From Sipunculus nudus (taxonomy: Eukaryota; Annelida; Sipuncula; Golfingiida; Sipunculidae): 64,000 nucleotides of DNA. Under the pieces are notes generated by a model that ran no database searches, was not told the DNA's origin, and saw only the letters and a program-made list of their open reading frames with translations. Location of the stretch: assembly GCA_026874595.1 (NCBI GenBank), contig CM049317.1, forward strand, positions 36,738,401 through 36,802,400, read 5' to 3'. The first letter of the stretch is position 1. The number at the start of each line of letters is the position of its first letter. Below are positions 22,150 to 34,149 of this stretch, piece after piece. The translations under genes were made by a program, and so were the position numbers.

Positions 22150-23165
22150 CTCTTTCCTGACTGGCTTCACATAATATTGAATGGGTAAATGTGCCAAATT
22201 TCACATACATGCACAGTAGTAAAAAAATAGAGCTAAATAAGGAAAATAGCTCCTTTGGTTCTGCCTCTTTAATTTGATCCACAGCGAGCCAAAATGGTGT
22301 CTTAATTCTTCCTTGGCCATCTCCCAACCATCCAGAAAATTAGTGAAATAAGTTCAAAGGTTTTCTCATACCTTTGACAACACAAGTACTGTTGAAACAT
22401 AACCTCCTTGGCAAGGTAAATGAACATAAATAACCAAAATGGCAAAAAAATATCCATTTAAAAACAAATCCAAATATCAATCTATAAACATATTTGGCCC
22501 CATAAAGCATATATCATTTAAAACCTTATATGTAATTATCATTCAGTCTGTTAAATAATATTATCAAGTTATTATCTAAAACGATAATACTTCACTAAAT
22601 GTTCCAGAAAGAAGTCTTTCAGGTTCAACATGAATATTAATTTACTTTTGGGGTCTCATTTGTATGTATTAAAGAAACGGGCTCATTTAAATGATGGGTA
22701 TTTGCCAGGTATACCACTTTAAACTCACATAACTATCTTTTATCAAGGTCTTCTTGATACTAATTGTCTACTTTTTAGATTTTGTTTTTGTTTTTCTTTT
22801 TTTATTTTATTTCAAATGTCTTATCAACTTAGCTACATCCCAGTTCTCACCCTTCTAAAGGATGAGGAATTTATCAATGTGTCATTTTTACAGGTTTTTA
22901 CAGATACAGGCTTAATATCAGACGTCAAGGTCTACCTCAAAGATATGGTGACCTCGTGAGTTAATCACGGGCATTAGTGTCTTTCTCAAAGGCTGGTTTT
23001 GACTAACCCATGACTCATCTGTGCAGTCTGCATGGACAGACACCTTTTGGACTTGCCAGCACGACGAAGTGACACAATTTTAACCAGATCTTCATTCATT
23101 TCTGAAATTTGAGAGATAAATGCGCCTCACGCCATGGCAGTTCTGGCATAACAAATCTGCCAGCA
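22150..23165. other. Spacer within putative transposon
   Basis: No frame recognised. It may be a 3' untranslated region of the minus-strand gene. Confidence 0.35.
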
Positions 23166-23169
23166 CAAA

Positions 23170-24195
23170 ATCCTAAATTTTGTAATCACCACTGGGCTCT
23201 TTGGGGACCGATACCTTAATACTCGGTGACTGAATAATTTGTGTGTCATAATCCAGGGGCAACACCTGACAGACACTCATTTCTGATGATGAACCTGTAA
23301 ATTGTGAGTTGACAGAATGACCAAGAGTGTTGCCACCAACTGGTTTGATGAAGCGAAGGTCTCTTGTACCAGGGACACCAATACACGGCCTCCAGCGCTC
23401 CTTCACTCCCCGAGTGTTTTGCACAATGTTCCCATTGTCCACATACAGAACTTTCCATAGAGCACACAGATTTTTTTACCAGCTAAGTACTAGTACATAT
23501 TTGTGGAGACCAGTAAGAAGCAGTTCTATGTCCTCATGGTAAATGTTCATGCACACCTCATGGTCTCATTCTGTTATTGGGAGGACATGCTTTGGGCGAA
23601 GTGATGTGAACTTTGTCAGCCCATTCTTTATACATGAGTCCTTTTAAAATGTCTGGTGTGCTTCTGGAAGATTCATGACCTGAAGTCTTTTTTGTTTGTG
23701 CTCACGGCCACTGTCAGTTTTAACTTACACAAAATCCTTTTTAACTGGACACATCCTACTTATGTCATCTTGTTCAAAGAATGCTTTAACTTTATTTACA
23801 TCATCCTCTGACAGAGCATCGCTCCTCGTTTTCCTACCTGCCTTAATTTTGGTATTGGTTTCAATTTCATCACACAGCTATCTTTTCTTTTGAGGGGACA
23901 TCTAGTTAACGAGTGAGACAACTACTTTGACAACTTTTCTAGGGGATTTTGGCAAGCTGTGCTTTGCACTTGACACAGCTTTTCCTAAACTACCTGGGCT
24001 CTGAAAAGGATATGCCGGAGTTTTTGTGGATGTTCTCATATTTTTTTTTACCTTGTTCTCCTCTCTTTCTAGCCCTGTATTCTTGCTTTTTCTTTCTTTT
24101 AGCTAACTTTATTTCTAACTTTTCCTCCTCTGTCATCGTCTGTCTCTTTATGGCTCCCTATTTAGCTTTCCTCTCCGTGTCTTTCATTTTGTAGG
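23170..24195 (-). pseudogene. Decayed protein of unknown family inside putative transposon
   Basis: Minus-strand reading starts with ATG near 24,191 and a strongly basic Lys/Arg/Glu-rich region ('KLAKRKKKQEYRARKRG', ~24,070-24,120). It continues with 'SLGKAVSSAKHSLPKSPRK' in another frame (~23,930-23,990). Then come 'ALSEDDVNKVKAFFEQDD' and 'SRMCPVKKDFV' (~23,720-23,825), 'FTSLRPKHVLP' (~23,580-23,615) and 'VCMNIYHEDIELL' (~23,520-23,560). Finally there is an open 89-codon stretch (23,173-23,442) with 'GTRDLRFIKPVGG'. I recall similar blocks in uncharacterised proteins dispersed in cnidarian and molluscan genomes but cannot name a domain. At least three frameshifts or stops break it. It lies between the GTCACGGAC clusters, which suggests an element-encoded role. 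Confidence 0.5.
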
Positions 24196-24477
24196 TTGTT
24201 ACAGGTGCCCTTTATTTGTGTGACACGGGGTATGTCGTATTGTAGCGCCCGTGTCTGGCCGCGTATTGCATTCTCGGTTTAATCCGTACTGGTTGAAGTC
24301 TCGTTGTCATGCTAGCTTGGGGCTTTCTCGCCTGGTCGAGTTCTCGTGTGCACCCTGGCATGTAGAGACACAGCGATGTTTTTCTAGATGATTCCTGTAA
24401 CGCGTGATTACTGTGTGTTGTGTTGGATTCTTTAGACTGTTCGAGAAGTGGAAAATTCTCTGCTTGGGGCGAAAAGT

Positions 24478-24485
24478 TATATAAA
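24478..24485 (+). promoter_or_regulatory. LTR TATA box
   Basis: TATATAAA about 240 bp into the LTR, with G-rich sequence downstream; the likely U3 core promoter. Confidence 0.55.
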
Positions 24486-24874
24486 GGGGCTGTGTTTTAG
24501 AGCCGAACGAGATGGGAGAGAAGATTCCAGCGGACACAGACGTGTGTATGTCAGTTTGTTGGACCTGTCCGATTATCCAGTAATTTCAAGGGTTTCTACT
24601 ATTACTAATTCTATACAATTTAATGCTGCCTGCCTCAAATTTACTTTCTGGATTGTTACAAGAGCTGTACATTGGACTGTTATTCTCCGAGAGGATTTGT
24701 GTGGATTTTCATCCGGCATATACATTTAAAAGGACTATCTTTGTGAAGGTGGCGGTATCCAGGTACTGTGCACTTTGTTTATTTTACTGTGTGATTGTAT
24801 TGATTTGCTGTTATACCGCTGTTATATTGTGAAATTGTATTGATTTAATGCATTGTAATTAGGGTTGTTTTAAG

Positions 24875-24880
24875 AATAAA
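24875..24880 (+). promoter_or_regulatory. LTR polyadenylation signal
   Basis: AATAAA about 165 bp before the LTR end, consistent with an R/U5 poly(A) signal. Confidence 0.45.
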
Positions 24881-25046
24881 TTATAGTTATTTGTTAACAA
24901 AAAAAAAACACTGACTTCTTTATTCATTTCACTAGACATTTCACGCTGCCTAGTGTTAATGAATCTGTTTTTTTTTATCTCCTTAACAAAATTTGTGTTC
25001 ATTAAACATACGTGACCTATTGATATTAGGTTCCGTAACATAAAAT

Positions 25047-25064
25047 TGGGGGCTCGTCCGGGAT
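25047..25064 (+). promoter_or_regulatory. Primer binding site for tRNA-Pro
   Basis: TGGGGGCTCGTCCGGGAT matches all 18 bases of the tRNA-Pro type primer binding site known from many LTR retroelements. It fixes the 5' LTR end and the plus-strand direction. Confidence 0.9.
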
Positions 25065-25216
25065 GCTTAATAGTTTTGGAATTTTATTAGGCCTTGACCT
25101 GGACACATTGTTATATCATACATTGTTTACAAGATTACATATTGTTTACGGTACATCGTTAACAGGATTTATCTCAGTGTTTTTTTTTGGTTTTGTTATT
25201 GTTTTAATATCTTAAC

Positions 25217-26335
25217 ATGGCAGATTTCAAATCTGAGACATTTGTTGACGATCCCAACCCTGATTAACTTGAACAGTTGACAAAGGAACAGTTGTTGCGT
25301 TTAAGACAACACGTAAGGCTAAGTGTGAAAAAAACCTTGAGGAAGCCTGATATCATAGCTAAAATCATGCATGATCCAGTTAGCAAAGGTTTAATTGAAG
25401 AGAGTGAAGTTAAAACATAAAAAAAACTGACAGCCTTGCTATGCAATTAGAATTAAAAAAAAGTTAGAAATGCAACATGAGCTAGCATTAAAACAGTTAG
25501 AATGAGAAAAACAAAGAGAAGAGAGGGAATTAGAAAAACGAAGAGAAGAGAGGGAATTAGAAAAACAAAGAGAAGAGAGGGAAGAACATGAAAGGTTATA
25601 AAGAGACAGACTTGAAAAAGAAAAATAAATTGAGATAAAACGACTGGAGTTAGAAGGACTTAAACTAGAACATAGTCTACGTGCTGCCCCAACTGACAGT
25701 TTTGATGTTGCTAAACACATTAGACGTGTCCCGCCTTTTCAAGAAAAAGAGGTTGATAAATATTTCTTACACTTTGAGAAGGTAGCTGAAAATTTAAAAT
25801 GGCCTAAGGAAAATTGGACTATGCTGATACAAAGTGTATTGACTGGCAAGGCCAGAAATTTATACAGAGCTTTCAGTAGAAGCTGCTGCTGACTATGACC
25901 GGGTAAAACAGTTAAACATGAAAGGTTATGAGTTAGTTCCAGGGGCTTACCGCCAGAAATTCAGAATTTGGAAAAGCGCAAAGAAAAGACCTACATCGAA
26001 TTTACTAGGACAAAAGAGCAGTTGTTTGATCTCTGGTGTAGTTCTAAAAATGTAATAAAAGATTATGACAGTTTGCGCCAACTGATTTTGCTTGAAGAAA
26101 TTAAGCGCTGCATTAACGCAGATGTTAAATCTTTCTTGATGTGAAAAGTCCTGAAACACTTGACATTGCTGTTCAATTAGCTGATGATTATTCATTAACA
26201 CACAAAATGTCCTTCACTAGCAAAACAAACCAGTCATTCACAAACAAGAATGTAAATCAGTATGGTCAAAAGAAGTTAAAAGCGCAGTCACCCAGTACTA
26301 GTAGCCTGATAGTATACTGTCTATTAGGTAGGTTT
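25217..26335 (+). pseudogene. Ty3/gypsy-like gag with coiled coil and SCAN-like region, truncated
   Basis: The frame opens with ATG at 25,217 ('MADFKSETFVDD'). A highly charged Glu/Arg/Lys coiled-coil region follows (25,430-25,660) with a repeated 'EKQREERELEK' unit. The capsid-like block comes next ('FDVAKHIRRVPPF', 'VDKYFLHFEKVAENLKW', ~25,700-25,805). A SCAN-like block is at ~25,950-26,040 ('RTKEQLFDLWCSS'), then 'LADDYSLTHK' (~26,176-26,205). Gag of this type forms the particle that packages the element RNA. Several stops (for example near 25,264 and 25,418) and frameshifts interrupt it. Similarity ends near 26,335, before any zinc knuckle, protease or polymerase, so pol is missing. The element appears to have inserted into the transposon-like region around it. 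Confidence 0.8.
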
Positions 26336-26755
26336 TAAGTAGTGTGAAAGTTTTTTTTTTTTTTTTTTTTTTCCAGGAGGATGCAGAAAGATCTAATAAA
26401 AAGTTTCAAATGAATGTTTCAAATCAAGACATATATGTCTGTCTGAGCCAGTCTGCCCCCACACTGTTTGTAAACAGAAGTATGTAACAACCAGGATAAC
26501 GCAGTGTTACAATGTATTACAGCTACTGGTAAAATATATAATACTTCATATCCCTGCTAAAAAGCAAACTGGAAGTTAAAAAGGGTCAATACAAAACAGC
26601 TTTTTGCTAATCTCTGAAAGTGGCAACACCAGTAAAACATAATTAGAGGAATTTGGTTCTTTGTTAAACCTTTTCAGTTATGAGGACTTAAATTTAAATT
26701 TCTAACCTGTGGATCATATTGTTTGTTAAAAAATTCTAGGTTAACAAAGGAATGA

Positions 26756-26756
<1 letters not shown>
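26336..26756. other. Spacer with 24-bp poly-T
   Basis: No gene. A T run lies near 26,350-26,372. Confidence 0.5.

Positions 26757-26824
<68 letters not shown>
26757..26824. repeat. (TA)n microsatellite
   Basis: About 66 bp of TA; the Ile/Tyr tail of the minus frame across it is an artefact. Confidence 0.95.
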
Positions 26825-26828
<4 letters not shown>

Positions 26829-27300
26829 AGGAAAAAGTTCTGTTTTATAAGATCATCTTTAGCGCATTGGAGCTTATGAAATTCTGCTGTTGGATTTGTA
26901 GAGGTTCCATATTTAGGAGATTTAATTATAAATGTCTCTCCATGACAATATGTTCCGTCCGTGACAAAATTAAAGACCATTTTTTCTTAATATTATGTGA
27001 CAATAATTACCATGTACTCTAACATTCATGTTATACTCCTGTTAACTGAGGAAAAACAAAAATTATGTTAACAATATATTCATAGAAAAAATAATCAAAC
27101 TTTTCGAAGTCAAACGTCAAGGACAGGACAAATACTGTGATGACAATAAAACACAGCATGACTAGAGATAACTGTTAAACAAAATAATTGCATACATACT
27201 GGAGAGCCTTTATTCACTCTGTCATGACAGAGTCAGAATAATTAAGACTTATGAATCAGCCAGATTTTTTTATTTTTTACGGCCTGTCCGCGACTTAAAA

Positions 27301-27784
27301 TTTGAATATTTTTGTTTTATTATTCGCTGTATAATATGATTAAAAACTGCAAAAATCCTTTAAAAAATGTATACTGTGTTCAAATCCACATGTTTCTTTC
27401 GATCTGGTAAAAAATTTAAATGATTCATATGAATACATTTCCTGACTTTTGTGTCGCAAATACAGTGAGATGCCCCTTACATCTGCTCCATTTTCTATTT
27501 ATGGTTTGTGATCTTCCTTTAATTTTTTAAGTTGTTTACCAAATGTCCCTTAAATATGACATATAGAGGTATTTACCTGTACTTCAATGTTATCCACAAA
27601 TGCTTTGTCTGTTTCAATTCACCCTTTGTTTCCTGTGTAAAATGAAATAATCTAGTCTTTAAGGTTCAGATTCAGATTCATTTTTTTGCCATTTTTTTCG
27701 TTCCTGTGTTTCAATATGTTATGTTTCATTGTTTAGAGCATTCCTTCCAGGGTTGCTATGGATGGTGACCGAGCCAAAAACACA
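27301..27784. other. AT-rich spacer
   Basis: No recognised feature between the putative transposon and block B. Confidence 0.5.
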
Positions 27785-28418
27785 TCATACACCAGTAAAT
27801 CATTGATATGTAGGCGGAGTAAGCCGTAAATCACACGAACTCTACAGAAAAGTATATATAAAGCAGGTTTCAAAATAAAGACAAACGGGAAATGTTTATT
27901 GACAAAATAAATAACTCATATTATATAAGGGAGCTGTATATTTCCTCTCACTAACAATAATTTGATGATGAGTCTTGTACAATTTTTTTTAAAAAAACCT
28001 ATCAATTAAAAAAGAGATTAATCCAAAATTCTACTGTAATTCGACACACTAGCATGGTATCGAATGCCATGTCAAGTTACTTTCAGTCGTATTTTGCGTC
28101 TCTATACCAGTTGCTTACATGCACAGTGGGCGTATACAGTTTTCATTGCTACGTTTTTTGAATAAACTATATTTAATTAGGCATAATTCCAACAAATTAA
28201 AGAATAACGATCCACATAAGCTTATTATTATCATTGTCCTTACTGCACACGAAAGTCACGATTAACCGTGATGACCTTTGCTTCATAAATCATCATATAG
28301 CTAGCTCTTATGCTTGTTATGTTTATACTTAGGTTATAGGCATCACAAATTCTGATCAAAAGTGCTAACAATAAATACAAGCAAAACAAGCTTCACTGTT
28401 TGATGTATGGAATGAGGT

Positions 28419-28625
28419 TTATTTCATTGACCTTCTGGTTGACCAACTGTTATATAACCGTGATTCACCTCGTTTCTGACAAGTTACTATTGGGGTATTG
28501 TTAAGATGTATTCGTGAATTAACAATGAAGCGCTTGCATGACGAGATGTTAAAAATCTCAATGTAAAAAAGAGGCAGCTCGTATACCTTTGGGTTAGGTG
28601 CCTCATGTGTAAGGATCATAAACAT
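28419..28625 (-). other. 68-codon open frame, unrecognised
   Basis: An uninterrupted minus-strand frame inside block B with two Cys and a basic C-terminus ('STRRSMK'). No domain is recognised and no intact partner was seen in block A. It may be chance. Confidence 0.15.
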
Positions 28626-29099
28626 TACGACGTCATCACAGTAACGCTAATTACAGAGCCGTTTCTCATATTACGTTTGATATTGATTTTCTGAAAAATA
28701 AAAAGTTACCAAATTCTCGACATATGATAACGCACCTTTCTATCTTCTCTTGAGTCAAAATGTTGGATTATAAGCCTTCATAAAATATATAAACGCGAAA
28801 AGAAAAACAGGCGAGACAGGTAGTGGAACGGACAACATTGAAGTGATCATCAGGAGAAGCAAAATTATGTGCCTGTATACACATGTATATAAGCATTTAT
28901 TAAATACCATATATTTCAAACTACACTATTTGTAGCGTTTTGAGCGATACTTAAGCCAACAACATTGCGAGTGAATTCAATACTCAGCATGCCTGGGAAA
29001 TCATGTGGTTTATGTGAAACTAATACTATTTACCCAAATTGCTATCTTTATATATTGATTCCAATATGTCGGTCATAACAAAAATCCCTTAATAGAACA

Positions 29100-29210
29100 T
29101 ATTCGTTAACATTTCAGCGATCTGAGGATTAGCTGTTGAATAGCTTCCGACTCGCATTGATAAGGTGGTTAATCTCAAAATGCATGATAATACGTAGTTA
29201 ACTAAACGAG
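29100..29210 (-). pseudogene. Cys-rich module fragment, block B
   Basis: Paralogue of the 6.4-kb module ('TYYHAF', 'STANPQ' in shifted frames). It is more decayed and its downstream CC part is lost. Confidence 0.3.
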
Positions 29211-29856
29211 AAGTATATCTTTGTAACGAGTTATATACTGTCTCTCTTCACGTATTGCGATATCTGAAAGAAAAGAGCTGCTGTGTGGCAGATATAACAA
29301 CATGCTATGTTATATTGCCTTGATAATAAAATATCTAGATCATGTCTGCATTAAATATTACAACACAAAATTGATGTAATAATTAATTCATATAATAATG
29401 ACTATGTACAATGTGTTAGTTGCTGTATAGTTTAGCGCAAGAAAAAGAAACCCTCGAGAAATGAAGCCTATCATAAATTATATTTTGAACTTGATCAATT
29501 TAAATATCTCAAATACCTGTTTAAGTAATTAAATATTCAAATAGTTCAAGTTAGACTGGAACAGCAACAAGGTTTCATCTTTTCGGGTACATCATCCAAA
29601 CAAGTAAATAGGACTATTTTTGTTTATTCCTTTCAGGAGCTTATTAGTCCAATGCTACGAAAGCATTTCTGTAGTCAATAGGAATATCTCTCAGAGAAGC
29701 ACCATCGTTTTGCACGCCTAATATCACCAGGGGAATAAATTGCCTGCAAGTAAAGGAAAATCCCTAAGTAAACGAGAAACAAATTTTCAATATGTTTAAG
29801 GTTTTACAAAATATCAATTTAATACAGTTTTGGAAACAAGTCCTTTCTTAGGTTTG

Positions 29857-30090
29857 TTATGTGTAAAAAAGGTAACAACTGAATAATTTGATATGAATTT
29901 GGGAACATTCCTTATTTTGTGTAGTAAATGTCTGAGCATAACAAGGATTGTACTTAGTAGTAATATCACATTTCTTACAAGGGTAACTGATTGACATCTC
30001 AAATAATCTAGCAGCACATTCTCCTTTCAGTTCAACAGTTTCCCTCGGCATTCCATCATTTAATATAAAAAGAGCTTTATGTCGAGTCAT
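29857..30090 (-). pseudogene. Cys-rich (galaxin-like?) module, block B, open frame
   Basis: A 77-codon open frame, the best preserved of three related copies (also 7.1 and 7.8 kb). It reads 'LNDGMPRETVELKGEC', then 'SYPCKKCDITTKYNPCYA' and 'TFTTQNKEC'. Cys pairs or their remnants recur about every 25 residues (EC...PCKKC...PCYA...EC), the spacing of galaxin-type CC repeats, with second Cys of pairs often replaced. The upstream frame is open to 'MTRHKALF' but the true exon edge is unknown. Galaxins are secreted, Cys-rich matrix proteins. The assignment is by pattern only. Confidence 0.4.
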
Positions 30091-31204
30091 ATGAACAACG
30101 GCCTTAGTTTGTGTAAGGATACACGGATTATGTAATGATTATGTTAAGCAAGTGTACATCAAGATATGTTTCAGTACGGACCTTTATTAGAACACAGTCA
30201 GCTGATAAAGTAAGCCTCGGCGATGCGAAGCAAATAAATGATGTAAGAAAAAAATATTACGATAGGAGAGTTACATAATCGTACCTGGTCCTACAAATTC
30301 ACCAACTATTACTATTGACAGCCTTCAATGATTTAAATGTGGGCCATTTAAAAAAAACAGTGATAATCTAAACTCTGAAATACAAATATTTGATACAAAT
30401 GGGTTTAAATGTTTAGATTGTGTGAATTTGCATTACTGGGGATTTAACTGTTCAAAAATATTATTGTACAAATACGATAAAATCGGCAGCTTTTACAATT
30501 CCTCAATGAAAGCTAATAAGGGTTGTTTTTTTCTGAATAAACTTGCAACTGAGCACATCCGGTATTTACATTTAGTGTGATCTCCATCTCGTGTTTGTTA
30601 TCTTTACGTCAAATGTAAAAATCATCTTATAACTATTAGCTCTCCTATTTATGAAATGACAAACCGGTCATAACAGCAGAAGAGATGATAGCATGCTTTA
30701 TAATCAAACTCTCTTGATACGGTTTAAAATCTCTGTTCTGACTCTCTATTATACTTGATACGTTTTCCTTCTTGCCTGCTAAAAATATACCAGCTGTATA
30801 CCATGGTATTCCATCATCATAGAATGAATTTATTTAAAAAAGTCATTCTGATTGGATTGTCATTTATTTTTTTAACAAATTTACAACTGGAACAAAATGG
30901 CATATATTTATTAATAATATGCTGGCCGAATATATAAACCATATCAATTGCTTCAAGCGACATGTACTGTTCGTGGCCCACCATTTTCTAAGAATGCTGC
31001 ACAGATGTAAAAATCCAGTTGTATCATAAATAAGAATCAAATTGTACTTTATAAATATAATTTGAATTATAGGTATCCGACAAATGAATCTGCTTTCCAT
31101 TTGGGAGATATGACTCCTAAACATTTATATACACCATGGTCGAATTTCTAATATAAGGGAGTTTATTTCCATAGATAAGGCATGGCAAGTTTCATACTAT
31201 ACAT

Positions 31205-31560
31205 TGTCTTCAATCAGTCGGTCACCACAACGTCCCCCGGCACATTTGCGTAAACATTACCGGAGTACACAGTATTCTGAGTGCTGTTTGAGGTAAAGGT
31301 TCCGCCATGATAATATGGAAAGAACCTCGATATAGTTTAGATCCAAGGTTAAGACATTGGAGCTAGTCCATGCTGAGGTTTACAAGTCGTATATGTTGCC
31401 GATAGATTAATGTCTGAGGGGTGTGAGCTGGAATACGGCGTGTATGAGGTGCTTTGGGTGTGTTGGAACTTTAATTGATTTAAGAATGAACCCGTCAGAA
31501 TCATATCAGTTCTTGTGTGCGACATTCTCCATGCTATAAATGGATAGAGGTTACTTAACC
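31205..31560 (-). pseudogene. Cys-rich (galaxin-like?) module, block B, frameshifted
   Basis: The minus-strand frame gives 'GGTFTSNSTQNTVYSGNVYA' and 'NVP', then a 4-nt deletion relative to the 9.2-kb copy shifts into 'GDVVVTD' and a stop. Without the shift the other copies read 'RGTCCGDRLIE'. Upstream 'STSYTPYSSSHPS' (~31,390-31,450) matches 'ITQSYNPYTCSYS' in the C unit. It is a pseudogene copy by this lesion. Confidence 0.45.
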
Positions 31561-33099
31561 TACCTGTTTCAGTGTTGCTTACCCCTATTTCTGAATCGAA
31601 TCAATATTTGTATTTATCCGCATATGATATGCGGCTTTGAATATCAAGTTTGTTTTGGTCTGCTGTAGCGATACTCAATGCACAAATAACAAGTGCAGAG
31701 TAAAATTGATTTGTCTTTAAGAATTGTTATTGTTTTTATATAAATCGTTTGTTCCGATTACAGAGATTGAATAAATGTATTCAATTTCTTTTGGGTGCTG
31801 GGAATACATTGAAAAATCCATATTAGATTAATAAAATGTTAGGCTTTTATGAGCCACAAATGCCATTAATCGTGAAAAAAAATTTCTACCGTTCCTCCAT
31901 AAATGTCAATAACATCAGGTTTCTTAGCCTTCTAATTTTTCTTTACTGGAATTTTCGCCACTTGATGCATTTATTAATTTATCTATTTATTTGTGTATTA
32001 ATAATTTGAAATATTGAGCCTGAACGATGGAACGAGAAAATAATTTATCTCGACGAGATTCAATATTAATCCCTAATTGGAACTGCTGTGAAAACCATTT
32101 TTATTTATGATAAGTTGTATTTAATTTCCTGTGGCTCTTGTATTAAAGTTTTGTGCAGAAAGATGGACACTAAAAATAAAGAAGCATTATATTTGCTTGT
32201 CATAATTCAATAAATGTCTCCAAACATTGACTTGTCTCATTTGAGTGTAAAATATTTATGATTTTTATCTGTAATTTCTGATGAGGAGGATTCATTTTCG
32301 ATCAAGAGTCTTCACATAAGGAAAACATAAGCGGGAAAACTTGCAGCAAAAATCATTGACCTGTCTATCATGAAAAGGAATATAGTGTGCATTTCAGTTT
32401 AACCTGATAACTGATTTTAATTTTATAATTTTCATAATCACTAATTACCAGGTGAATAACCAGAAAATGGAATACATAAGTAAGTCAATTTACCTTGATT
32501 ACTCACGTTCTATAACACATACAGTTAATGTTAATGGTTGCCCCTTTACCATGTATTAAAAACAAAAAAAGAGTGTTTCAAGCCCTCACAGTTACCTAGG
32601 TCTAAGGACAGGATAGCATAATTTCCTGCACTGAACTACAACTGAACCATCAATTTCTCAGATTATAATATTTGGATCTGAAACCTTTTATAAAAAAGTG
32701 ATAGATATAATATTCATCTGATAATGATGTTAACACATTTTTTCTAGAGACAATCCACACAACCTTAAAGGTTTTCAGTCAAACATTTGCTACCTGGCTT
32801 ACATTTCAATATAATGACTTTTTAAAAATGCAACTTTGCATACTAGACCTTTTTCTTACTTAAGATGATTTTGTTATTTGCAGGTTGCTCATAGAGGATA
32901 GTGTTTGTGATAGTATTATTCGGGCCCTAAAGGTCAGGAGAAAAGAGGACCTCTTGGAACAGATTTGTTGTATTGTGAAAATATACAATTATACAATCAA
33001 TATTAATATTAAATCAGTATGGAAACAGCGCTATTATAGCTTATTTGCAATAATATTAATTCCAGGGGAACACTAATACAAATAACGGCGATACAAGTT

Positions 33100-34120
33100 A
33101 TCTATAACATTAGGGAAATTTTACATGCAACATTTATTTTACATAGCAAATGTTTATAAGATTGTAAAATCCTCTGCTTTTACGGTTAATTATTTGATAA
33201 ATGATGAGTCATATGTTATCGAATGTCTAAATTTAAGGTTAAAATTCAGGTGTTTCATGTGTTGACAGGATGATTATCATGAGAAAAACTGATGAAATGT
33301 TATCACAGAGTTACTCTTTCTTTTATGATATTAATATAAAACTCTTCAGCCAACTTACTTCTTAAATTTTACTTTAGTCTACAGCAAAAACTAAATCGCT
33401 GACACAAAACAACAAGAATGTGCCCTTTTCCCGGTTCAATAGGGTTGAATGTGTAAAACGTGTTTTTTTTTTTACTAAAACATGTATATTAATTACATAA
33501 ATTAGGTCTCGGGGAAACTACTAGGTCACTGATCTGCTAATCAAGACAGATACTACCCCAAAGATAGTTTTTTTTATACCTGAACTGCACTTTTGTGTTT
33601 TTAATCATTAAATTAATCAACGTACCACTCTTCTAGCCAGTGTGGGCTCCTTCACTGTCTCTTGGAGCTTCTAAACAGTAGCAAAAAGATCTGCTTAGAT
33701 AGGTTTTGCATGCATTGTTAATTGACATGTTTCAAGCATTACCAGGTAAGACTGATAATGAACATTAAGCTTGTTCACTGTTATTTTGGTACGGCCATTT
33801 TTCATTTCTTGTTGTTTAATTCTTTAAGTGAACAATAAAGAAGAATACGTAGCTCGCAGGTTATAAAATTATCAAATGAAACAATGTTGACCTGTGGATT
33901 GTAGAGTGACCAACAGCCATTAGGTTTACATAAGTGATATCTTTTAAATTTATTTAGACGTTGGCCCATTAAAAATGAGGTTTAAAATAAGCTAACTATT
34001 CAAATATATTTATATGTTCTTTATGTAGTACGAAATATATCTTTCAAAGTTAATTACAGGAAATTTAACAAATCACAGCTAACAGAAATGTTAAACCCGC
34101 GACAGGCGTTGATTCTCCAT
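33100..34120. other. Unit C/D left part, AT-rich, no gene
   Basis: Near-identical to 45.5-46.56 kb. No coding or RNA feature recognised. Confidence 0.5.
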
Positions 34121-34149
34121 CATCTTGGTGGATTACCAAATGAGGAAGA

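Larger units (their letters stand above)
24241..25040 (+). mobile_element. LTR of Ty3/gypsy-like element
   Basis: The putative 5' LTR starts TGTAGC and ends TAACA, about 800 bp, followed after six bases by an exact tRNA-Pro primer binding site. It has a TATATAAA box at 24,478-24,485 and an AATAAA signal at 24,875-24,880, in the order expected for U3-R-U5. No second LTR was found in the window, so the element is truncated. Confidence 0.75.
21551..27300. mobile_element. Putative unclassified DNA transposon with GTCACGGACNGGACA repeats
   Basis: The motif GTCACGGACNGGACA or a close variant occurs four times on the left (21,573; 21,742; 21,931; 21,955) and three times on the right (26,951 inverted; 27,116; 27,282 inverted). 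These clusters bracket a decayed minus-strand protein at 23.2-24.2 kb and a Ty3/gypsy-like insertion at 24.24-26.34 kb. Clustered subterminal motifs on both sides of one coding region are typical of DNA transposons with several transposase-binding sites. I could not define terminal inverted repeats or a target duplication, so the boundaries are approximate and the superfamily is unknown. Confidence 0.4.
27785..32987. repeat. Block B, old paralogue of block A
   Basis: Collinear with 0.4-0.71 kb and 6.2-10.6 kb of block A. It lacks the 0.7-4.3-kb mobile cluster, and the 7.4-kb SINE is absent at the matching place, so these inserted in block A after the duplication. It ends at the C unit. It contains three minus-strand Cys-rich modules (29.1, 29.9-30.1 and 31.2-31.5 kb). 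Confidence 0.75.

Noticed and set aside
23246-23467. Trp/Cys-rich alternative minus frame
   Set aside because: The overlapping frame 23,173-23,442 connects better to the upstream conserved blocks of the transposon protein.
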